Assembly: GCA_910592205.1 (NCBI GenBank)
Contig: CAJVPJ010001191.1
Span: forward strand, 1 to 11,541
Source of the DNA: Paraglomus occultum
Taxonomy: Eukaryota; Glomeromycota; Glomeromycetes; Paraglomerales; Paraglomeraceae
DNA length: 11,541 nt
Direction: 5' to 3'
The position numbers and the translations under genes are program-made. This document shows, piece after piece, positions 1-6,344 of the stretch (position 1 is its first letter; every line of letters begins with the position of its first letter). The notes beneath the pieces are model-generated. The model worked only from the letters and a program-made list of their open reading frames with translations, had not been told where the DNA came from and ran no database searches.

Positions 1-4
1 TTTT

Positions 5-141
5 TTGCTATGTATTACCAAATTTGTATTTGCAATTTCCAAATTCGATCGGCTTGATAAACTGGTGAGAGCGCACAAAACTTTGAAGAGTTATATTCAT
101 GAGCAACCGTTTTTGAGAGATGAGCAAAAGATGATTCCGTA
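5..141 (+). pseudogene. left half of an open frame interrupted by the mariner insertion
   Basis: An open frame runs from the window edge to the TA where the mariner element begins. It includes FDRLDKLVRAHKTLKSY and ends RDEQKMIP. If the element (142-1964) and one TA copy are removed, the frame continues without a stop through 1967-2054, ending at TGA 2055-2057. The joined frame would have about 74 codons and a charged, protein-like composition. No family is recognised and the true start lies outside the window or in an unseen exon. This may be a host exon destroyed by the transposon, or only a chance open frame, since the stretch is short and AT-rich. Confidence 0.35.
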
Positions 142-170
142 TGTGGCATGCTTGAAAAATAATGACAATT
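142..170 (+). repeat. left terminal inverted repeat of the mariner element
   Basis: Starts directly after the TA at 140-141 and contains GGCATGCTTGAAAAATAATG. It pairs with 1936-1964 on the opposite strand, with about 25 of 29 positions matching. It lies at the 3' end of the transposase gene. Confidence 0.88.
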
Positions 171-1072
171 TGCCTTTATTTCTAAAAACTATGTTATAAA
201 AACCAAATAAACTATTTCATTCCTTCAAAGTAGTTACCATCATTGTCTATACATCTTTGCAGCCTTTTTTTCCAACTCTCAAAACATTTATAATACTCCT
301 CTTTTGGGACACTTGAAATGACTGCCTGAATGCCCCTTGCAAGGTTTTCAACCTTATCATACCTCTTATTTTTAAGCTCTTTTTTGAGTTTAGGAAATGG
401 GAAAAAATCACAGGATGCTAGATCTGGACTATATGGTGGGTGAGGAAGAACATTGACTTTTTCTTACTTTAAGTACTTAGTAACAACTTTTGAGGTATGT
501 GGTGATGCATTGTCATGATGAAGCATGACATCTTGAACAGTACTTCTCTCACACATTTCCTTAAACTTTGAAAAAACTTCTGGTAGAATCTTGTTAGCAT
601 AAAGGTTGCCAGTAACAGTAGTTCCTTTTGGAACCACAATTTTGGCTACAATGCCTTCAACAGAGAAAAAATACAAAACATGCATTTTTTGCTGTTTTAT
701 GCAGTTCTTACAATTTGAGGCCTATTCTCCTCATATCCTAATCCAAGCCAAACTTTATTGGCTTGTTTATTTGCAACTGTGTAGAATGTATCCATGTTTC
801 ATCCCCAGTGATAATGTTTTTGAAACCACCTCCCAGAACTTGCAAAAGTTGTCTAGAACACTCAACTCGCTTTTGCTTATTTTCACTTGTCAGCACATGT
901 GGAACCCACTTTTTACAGAGTTTTCTCAGACCAAGCTCATTATGAAGAATGTAAATGATTCTTTCATCAGATATTCCAACTTCTTCTGAAAGTTTTCATG
1001 TAGTTATATATGACGATCTTCACTAATAAGGTCTTCAACCTTTCCAATTGTTGCTGGAGTGACAGCCTTGCA

Positions 1073-1084
1073 AGGACGTCCTGA
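1073..1084. repeat. target-site duplication, left copy (AGGACGTCCTGA)
   Basis: Identical to 1543-1554. The bases on either side differ (A/G before, T/A after), so the repeat is exactly 12 bp. In an uninterrupted mariner transposase this sequence would occur once, encoding the SGRP motif on the minus strand. Confidence 0.85.
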
Positions 1085-1542
1085 TTTGGTGGGCCCTTTA
1101 TTCAGCACAGCTACGTGGACCGCTAAAGCTGTTTTTCGAGTCATATATTAATATATACATGTGACAAGACTGAGAAGGGGGGTGTCTTTCGACAGGCTAC
1201 ATCTAAAAAGAAGAGGAGAGACCTATTCTACCTATCTATAGACAGAGCTACTCCTAATGAGTGCTACTACCCAAAACCAATTACCTCTGTTTGTCCTACA
1301 AAATAAAATGATCATTAGTATGGGGAACTATACTGGCAAAACCCATGGTCGGGGAAAAGGCCAGTAGGGTAAGAGCATTATTTGTTCCTGCTCTTTTTGG
1401 TGTTGCTCCGTTTCGAAGCTGGGGTGGGAGGGGTGCGGGTTTTGGAGGGTGAGGGGGAAGGGGATCCATGCCTAGAGAGAAAATCTCTCATGGCCTCAGG
1501 AGAACCTGAGAAGAGGGCCTCTTCGTATCCATCATCATTGCG
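1085..1542 (-). mobile_element. retroposed insertion (5'-truncated LINE-like or mRNA 3' end) inside the mariner
   Basis: A 458-bp block interrupts the transposase exactly at the SGRP codons and is bounded by a perfect 12-bp direct repeat, AGGACGTCCTGA (1073-1084 and 1543-1554). Read on the minus strand it begins in the middle of a reading frame, reaches TAA at 1380-1378, continues as about 290 bp of non-coding sequence, and ends 12 nt after an AATAAA (1102-1097). A truncated 5' end, a polyadenylation signal at the 3' end and a variable-length target duplication are the hallmarks of target-primed reverse transcription. No poly(A) tail longer than AAA is seen. The source could be a LINE or a cellular mRNA copied by one. 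It is more GC-rich than its surroundings. Confidence 0.75.
1378..1542 (-). pseudogene. C-terminal tail of the protein carried by the retroposed insertion
   Basis: From the 5' junction (1542) the frame reads NDDGYEEALFSGSPEAMRDF, then a Ser/Pro-rich and basic tail (GSPSPSPSKTRTPPTP, then KRSNTKKSRNK) up to TAA at 1380-1378. Only about 54 codons survive. The tail is low in complexity and I cannot assign a family; basic Ser/Pro-rich ends occur in retroelement proteins and in many nuclear proteins. By chance it is in frame with the mariner helix-turn-helix upstream (SGRP followed by RNDDG), giving a chimeric open frame across the junction. Confidence 0.5.
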
Positions 1543-1554
1543 AGGACGTCCTGA
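1543..1554. repeat. target-site duplication, right copy (AGGACGTCCTGA)
   Basis: Second copy of the 12-bp repeat that bounds the insertion at 1085-1542. On the minus strand it follows the codons for KDEAH of the transposase. Confidence 0.85.
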
Positions 1555-1935
1555 ATGAGCCTCATCTTTAACACTTTGTTTCCCAAGTTCAAATGATTCA
1601 ATCCAGCGATGAATTATTCTCAAAGATAGTGCTTGGTCACCTTCTGCAACCACCAACTTTTGACGGATTTCAGCAGCAGTGCTGCCATTTTTCCATTCAA
1701 CAAAATATAGTAGTGTTGGTTTTTGTGAGTAGAATGCTCCATTTGTTTTTGGTAGGCTACTTTGAATGGGAATTTCTCAAGAATTACCAAAGCAAAGTGA
1801 TTTACATCAAGTTTTTTGTGCAATGTTTGTCAGATGTAGTACATTCAGAAAGTAAATTTGCGCCTAATAAAGGACACGAAATCAGAAAGTAAAAACTTTA
1901 TTTGGATAGGTTTACAGATCATTAAGATATGTGTC

Positions 1936-1964
1936 AATTGCCATTACTTTTCAAGCATACCACG
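1936..1964 (-). repeat. right terminal inverted repeat of the mariner element
   Basis: Read on the minus strand it contains GGTATGCTTGAAAAGTAATG and is followed by TA at 1965-1966. It is the partner of 142-170 and lies upstream of the transposase start, with about 190 bp of leader between them. Confidence 0.88.
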
Positions 1965-1966
1965 TA

Positions 1967-2057
1967 TATATGTATACAAAAGGGAAAGCGAAATCTGAGA
2001 CTACTTTGTTATAAGAGCCTAGAATTAAGGAAAATTGAGAACTGGATAGCGCCTTGA
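1967..2057 (+). pseudogene. right half of the open frame interrupted by the mariner
   Basis: Read in the frame set by the left part (5-141), this gives YICIQKGKRNLRLLCYKSLE followed by LRKIENWIAP and TGA at 2055-2057. The phase is kept exactly when a single TA is left after element removal. It is open and rich in Lys, Arg and Leu, but too short to identify. The link to the left half rests only on frame continuity. Confidence 0.3.
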
Positions 2058-2147
2058 ATAAACATATATAGAATTAGCTTGTACTCGATTCATCTCTAAA
2101 TGTCCATTCAAAATTTTTTTCTCGTTTCATTGAAAATAAATACATTG

Positions 2148-2857
2148 CTACCTTAAGGCTTGTGCGATTACGAAATCTCCTAATTTATCGATTTTTGCGT
2201 CTACCTTGTCGAATCTTTGCTCAAATTTTGTTTCTACCCTATCCAGCTTTTTTCGACATTATCCAGCCTTGTTTTGACGACACCATCAATCCTCTCATCA
2301 AGTCTTCGCTCGACACCATCAATCTTCTCATTAACAGCGGCAAATAGTTGCTTTTTTTTCTTGGGTCTTTTCATCGTCAATTAATTTAATTAAGCGATTT
2401 TTCAGTTTCAATTTCACTGGCAGTGTTTTTTGGTTAATTTTGTCTTAATATCACCCTCCCCATCCGTTCGCCTGGTAAAGTATTCGGGTACAATTATTTA
2501 GTATAATGAAAGTATGTATACGACATACAGAATATCATCATTATGCGTTGAATTATTACCTTCGCTGCTCCTTTATAAGTTCCTTCAATTCATCAACCGA
2601 CTTCCCAAGCCCCTCCATCTTATTAACTCTATTTTTGACTTTCAACGCAGCGACGGCAAACGAGCTCACTAGCCCCAATTCAAGAACCTTTCCCACGACG
2701 CCAGTAACTTCCGCCTCGGTGCCTGAAATGTAATATTGCTTGTTATATTCGGCAATACAAGAAAAGACACAGTACAGCACTCATATTCACACTCACAAAC
2801 GCCGCTTATTTCTTTTCTTGTCAATATGAAATGTTTGCCTGCTGCTTTAAAAGACAT
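2148..2857 (-). CDS. small coiled-coil protein of unknown function, three exons, possible pseudogene
   Basis: Model: exon 1 2857-2797 (MSFKAAGKHFILTRKEISGV), GTGAGT donor; intron 2796-2723 ending TTTCAG; exon 2 2722-2560 (TEAEVTGVVGKVLELGLVSS to KELIKEQR), GTAATA donor; intron 2559-2367; exon 3 2366-2148, TAG. Codon phases agree at both junctions (T|GC gives Cys21, AG|A gives Arg75). The second acceptor, GAAAAG, is weaker. About 147 residues: a Gly/Val/Ala-rich stretch (about 25-50) that could be a short hydrophobic helix, then a charged coiled coil with 'KIDGVERRLDERID'-type heptads, ending GDFVIAQALR. Exon 3 needs one extra A in the A6 run at 2248-2253; as read, it ends early at TAG 2236-2234. 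This is either an assembly or sequencing slip or a recent inactivating mutation. No function is assigned; the shape suggests self-association. Confidence 0.68.
2367..2559 (-). other. intron 2 of the coiled-coil gene
   Basis: 193 nt, from GTAATAATTC to GATGAAAAG. The acceptor was chosen because it is the one that restores the PKKKKQLFAAVNEKID frame with the right phase. The earlier CACTGCCAG acceptor would lead to an in-frame stop (AAT TAA). The lack of a pyrimidine tract makes this boundary less certain. Confidence 0.5.
2723..2796 (-). other. intron 1 of the coiled-coil gene
   Basis: 74 nt, from GTGAGTGTGA to ACATTTCAG on the minus strand. The size is normal for a fungal intron, both ends match consensus, and the codon phase (1) is consistent on the two sides. 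Confidence 0.7.
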
Positions 2858-2885
2858 GTTCGGAGGGATAGAAATAAATAGCTTA

Positions 2886-2940
2886 GAGACGGAAGAGTTG
2901 GAGACAAAAGAGTTGGAGATAAAAGAGTTAGAAACGAAGA
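2886..2940. repeat. 15-bp tandem repeat, about 3.5 copies
   Basis: Units at 2886-2900, 2901-2915 and 2916-2930 follow GAGACAAAAGAGTTG with one to three changes, and a decayed fourth starts at 2931. On the minus strand the tract is almost pure pyrimidine and lies 29-83 nt upstream of the ATG at 2857. That is the position of the CT-rich leader seen in many fungal genes. On the plus strand it would encode an ELETK-type pentapeptide repeat. Confidence 0.8.
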
Positions 2941-2953
2941 AAGACATAGATTG

Positions 2954-2961
2954 TTTAAATA
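2954..2961 (-). promoter_or_regulatory. possible TATA-like element (TATTTAAA) of the coiled-coil gene
   Basis: TATTTAAA on the minus strand, 97 nt upstream of the ATG at 2857, with the CT-rich repeat between. The same octamer stands 62 nt upstream of the flavoenzyme gene. The DNA is AT-rich, so chance is a real alternative. Confidence 0.25.
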
Positions 2962-3016
2962 CGATGATTAATAGTGATAGATTGAATGGGAAATAAATAA
3001 CGAGTTTATCTAACAA

Positions 3017-4739
3017 TACAATCCCTGCTCATACTGTATAACAATGGTCACTTGCATATGACATTATTACGTCTGTTACAAACTTACCCCGCCCTTGATG
3101 AATAAAGAGTCACACATATTCGGTATCAAATTAGTAACAATCGCGAGGAGGTGCTCGCTCGCTAAAGCCCAGTTTAAGCTATCTTTTACATTGTAAATTA
3201 AGAGAATAAAAGCTCATAAGAAGGCGGACTGTTGTGAGGGGGTGTATCTACTATTGCGATTTTAGTAAAGAAGTATATTTTCTGTATGGAGATCCAGGAA
3301 GTGCCTGGATTTGTGTGTAAGTCTAGAAGGTTAGAAATATTTGTATGATGCCTGGAGTGGGGTTATTATTATGTCCAGGAACGGAGAAGACGGAGCAATG
3401 TGGGATGTATGGGGTAATGCTGTAATGACGCACGTTCATCGGCAGTCACATGAACTATTTTCACCAGCCCTGACTCTCATTAGACGACCCGCCAGTGGCG
3501 CAAACTTGTGCTTATCTCTACCAAATATGTGCATTTCCCATTACAGTATTCCGACATGGCAAAAAAAAAGTGCGGGCATGTGACTATGGGTATACATTAA
3601 GTTATTTTTTATACTAATACGTATACTAATATGCCATAAAAGACTCTGGTTTTTTTAATCGTTAATGGAACTCTTTATATTGTAGCGATTCCGCATTATA
3701 ATACTAGTCAATAGCCACCAGAATATCCCCACGGAAGTAGACTTCGAAAGTTTCAATTCACGACGATGAGTTATGCCCCTTATAATACGTAAGAGTTTTT
3801 GGTAGTACGCCATGCAGCTAATTGTCAGACTTTTTTTTGTGATGCTGTTATTAATTTTTGAAGTGGTTGGATAAAATTTTCAACAGTGATTCCTTTAATT
3901 ACAGATAAAGTTGAGAAGACAAGTAGAAGAACACAAAAATCAAAAAACTGACAGAACTGATACAGATAATTCTATAGATATCAAACTTAATTACAAGTAA
4001 CACGTAAATAAGCCGGTATGTTTTGACAAGCCTTGTTGCCTTAGTAATGGTAGATGTGATAGGGTCCCTACTGTGATTACAATAAAGGGAAGGGGCAAAA
4101 CAATATGATTGCTAATGCTTATTTCAATTTAATTGACAGATCTCCTATAACTCCTCCGCCCTGCCTATACAAATGGTCATCGGAACTCTTATACTATAAT
4201 AACAATAGGCAACTTTCTATAATAATAATTCTGTCTAAGACGGTATAAATTGTGGTTGACATAGTTATTATATTAATGCATATTTTAATAAAAGTTTTTG
4301 TAATACTAATAATTGATATATTTTTTTACCGATTTTATTCCACAGTTGGACAATGGCAACATGATTTGCTGTCATGTTATACACTAAATAAAAGTTTAGA
4401 GGGCGGCGGGGAGTGGCCGGATTAATCAACTGCAGTATTATATGTATCACAAAAACATATTCAATAGGAGGCTTTGGGCTCATTTAGGCGTTTAAAAGCT
4501 CGGCATCTGTTAATAAATAATTTACATGCTTTATAGTTTATGCACACAAGTAATCAGTTACAATATTCCTATATTATACTGTAACATGATTAGAATATTT
4601 GGCTTATAACAGACAGACGCGCAAGTAGTAGTAGACAGATATTTACTTATACTGTCACTAGTGTCCACACAACAAACTGGCTTAGTATGATAGTAGAACA
4701 GCTCGGACAAATACTGTTTCGACATTCCAATCTGACATA
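3017..4739. other. intergenic region with no convincing gene
   Basis: About 1.7 kb. The part at 3130-3590 is noticeably more GC-rich than the rest and carries an 80-codon open frame (3341-3583) with no recognisable motif, plus short inverted CCTGGA/TCCAGG motifs. The rest is AT-rich with short open frames only. A GC-rich patch at about 4398-4426 stands out but has no identified role. I see no tRNA, rRNA or recognisable transposon ends. Confidence 0.5.
3292..3310. repeat. short perfect hairpin (ATCCAGG / CCTGGAT)
   Basis: ATCCAGG at 3292-3298, a 5-nt loop AAGTG, then CCTGGAT at 3304-3310. A second, looser pair, CCTGGA 3351-3356 and TCCAGG 3374-3379, follows within 65 bp. It could be the structured end of an old retroelement; there is no direct evidence of function. 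Confidence 0.4.
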
Positions 4740-5206
4740 CACTCTATAAGTCAACAATAACTTATTTATTTAAATTTTTAACACAAACATAACATTTAAT
4801 ACATGCTTTAATCCTATTACTATGTGGCATTTTTTCAATAAGTTTAGTATAAGTTTGAAGTAAAAAATTTCTTCATTCTTTTGTAATGCTTTTCAAGTTT
4901 ATGAAAATTTGTTGGCTGTACATAGCGTATTATACGCCTTTATTTCCATAGATGTTCGATTGGTTAAGTTCTGGAGAGTGAGAAAACCAATTGGTAAACA
5001 CCTTAATCCACTTTTAAGCAATCAATTTTCAACATTTCTTGCCGTATAAACTGGAGCATTATTATCTTGGAACATGTAAGACCGTTGTGATATTTACGTT
5101 TTCTGTTCATAATCGTCAAAACCAAGATTATTTTTTTGCCTAATTAATATGTTCGACTTTGAAAATTTTAAAAATTGCTTGATTAAATACTTTTCCGAGG
5201 GTAGTG
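4740..5206 (-). mobile_element. eroded, internally deleted Tc1-like transposon
   Basis: On the minus strand the right end starts TA then CACTACCCTCGGAAAAGTAT, the form of Tc1-like inverted repeats. The left end starts TA then CACTCTATAAGTC and matches only loosely. Between them is the C-terminal half of a Tc1-type transposase. At about 467 bp it is far below the roughly 1.5 kb of a full element, so the 5' part of the gene has been deleted and the left repeat is eroded. Exact ends are approximate, anchored on TA at 4738-4739 and 5207-5208. Confidence 0.6.
4762..5093 (-). pseudogene. Tc1-like transposase, C-terminal remnant
   Basis: The minus strand reads SYMFQDNNAPVYTARNVEN, clearly the Tc1 block around the second catalytic Asp (normally FQQDNAPVHTA). 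After a stop (TGA where family members have Trp), another frame resumes with NWFSHSPELNQSNIYGNKG, the counterpart of 'WP..SPDLNPIE..W', with the third catalytic position damaged. A third segment, IEKMPHSNRIKACIK, corresponds to the Tc1 C-terminus and ends KNLNK, TAA 4764-4762. Several frameshifts and stops make it clearly non-functional. It is an older insertion than the mariner at the left, judging by its decay. Confidence 0.75.
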
Positions 5207-5208
5207 TA

Positions 5209-6344
5209 TGTATGGACATACATTTCAATCTGACACAAATTCCAAATTGACATATAACACACGTATTCATATATAATAGTAGCCCACAATATACTTACAA
5301 GATATGTATCACTGTATATAAATAAAATTTTTCTGCCTGTTAAGCCTATTTACATAAATTACAGACTGTCAAATTACTCATATCAGATGTTTGAAATCAT
5401 AGATTTCACAACGGATGATAGCAAACGTTTAATCTTTTTAATTATCAACATAAGAACCATCAATAAAATTCTAGCATTACTGTTGCTAAACCAACCAAAC
5501 TATCCGTTCTCCTACATTATCAAATTGACTCCGTACAAACGCCCGTATTCAAACCTTTTCAAGACAACGTTATAAGAGTTTATGAATTGATTTACTCAAA
5601 TAGATGTGTAATAAGTAAAATTTGTCATATCGTTGGGATAAAATTTATTTCACCAATTTACTGCAGTGTATAGATGTCAAAACGCGCGCACTATGATGTC
5701 AAAATTCTTCCCACAAAACTCTATAATATGCGGAATTCCATGTTATTGATTTACGTAATACGATTTTCAGATATCAGGCTACAGACGTCAAACGTTTGTC
5801 AGGAATGTACATTGCGGAAATAAAAAACGGGATTACTGAGCATTAACGCAGGTGCTCTAATAGACAGTCGTTTATACGCTTAAACAATGCAGTAATTCGC
5901 TGAACGGTTTCGGCAAATCGTGAGAGACTAAACCCAAACGATACACGTACATAGGCACTGAGTGGTAAGGACATCTATCTAAATCTAAAAATAATAACAA
6001 CACCGATACTCTATCTATCTTGATATGACATTACCTTAATAGACATTCATTGAAAGTTAAACCAAATAACGCACATCCACTATAAATAAGAACATCTATT
6101 TGAATAAAGACCACCAAAAATATACGTGACCAGCAATTAATAACTTTCTTATACATTTTCACATGTGCTTAAATATTACGTCAACTTCAACTTACTACTC
6201 TAAGATAAAACTTTCAAACGTGGCGTCTTGTGTAAAATTTATATACTGATTGTTACAATACAAAAATTATTTCCGCATTGTGTATATAGTTATTACAATA
6301 TTTTGCGATCGAAGAGGACGATTATTTTTCACTCTAGTTAAAAA
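5209..6344. other. AT-rich intergenic region, no gene seen
   Basis: About 1.1 kb between the Tc1 remnant and the stop of the flavoenzyme gene. It contains two repeats of a motif that also flanks the Tc1 remnant on the left (see findings), and a direct repeat of ATGTCAAAA near 5674 and 5695. The 62-codon open frame at 5387-5575 has no family signature. On the minus strand the first 300 bp downstream of the flavoenzyme stop would hold its 3' untranslated region; I see AATAAT-type variants but no perfect AATAAA close by. Confidence 0.5.

Larger units (their letters stand above)
212..1742 (-). pseudogene. mariner transposase pseudogene, frameshifted and split by an insertion
   Basis: The gene encoded the transposase that cuts and rejoins the element ends. 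N-terminal half: the frame with VEWKNGSTAAEIRQKL, then HRWIESFELGKQSVKDEAHS, is the mariner helix-turn-helix DNA-binding region ending in SGRP. Catalytic half: first Asp in TGDETW (801-803), second in HHDNASPH (512-514), third in SPDLASCDFF (407-409). The last two are in frame with exactly 34 residues between them, the DD34D signature. The C-terminus ends FEGMK and TAG at 212-214. Damage: an in-frame TAA at 464-466 between the second and third Asp, a stop after RTA before the second block, further frame changes between about 680 and 1020, and the 458-bp insertion at the SGRP codons. The best initiator is the ATG at 1742-1740, which lies in a different frame from the helix-turn-helix part. Confidence 0.9.
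142..1964 (-). mobile_element. mariner-type DNA transposon (DD34D), with both ends present
   Basis: A cut-and-paste transposon of the Tc1/mariner superfamily. The ends are inverted repeats of about 29 bp: 142-170 read forward, and 1964-1936 read on the minus strand. They share the core ATGCTTGAAAA and differ at about four positions. Each is flanked by the TA duplication typical of the superfamily (140-141 and 1965-1966). The element is 1,823 bp. Subtracting the nested 458-bp insertion and one copy of its 12-bp duplication leaves about 1.35 kb, normal for a mariner. The transposase inside is disabled, so the copy cannot move itself, but the two ends are well matched and could in principle be mobilised by an active relative. 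Confidence 0.92.

Noticed and set aside
606-989. 127-codon plus-strand open frame
   Set aside because: It is antisense to the mariner transposase, whose catalytic motifs are on the minus strand.
2736-2996. Plus-strand frame with ELETK pentapeptide repeats
   Set aside because: It overlaps exon 1, intron 1 and part of exon 2 of the better-supported minus-strand gene; the repeat is explained as a 15-bp tandem array in that gene's leader.
3286-3316. Possible first exon MEIQEVPGFV followed by a GTAAGT donor
   Set aside because: Splicing to the only nearby acceptor (before 3377) creates an immediate stop, and the sequence is explained by the hairpin repeat.
4268-4483. 71-codon minus-strand open frame
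   Set aside because: No motif and no splice or start context; composition is that of AT-rich non-coding DNA.
5665-5980. ATAGATGTC and GACATCTAT as ends of a small inverted-repeat element
   Set aside because: Only about 9 bp match, and no target duplication is seen; chance is likely in AT-rich DNA.
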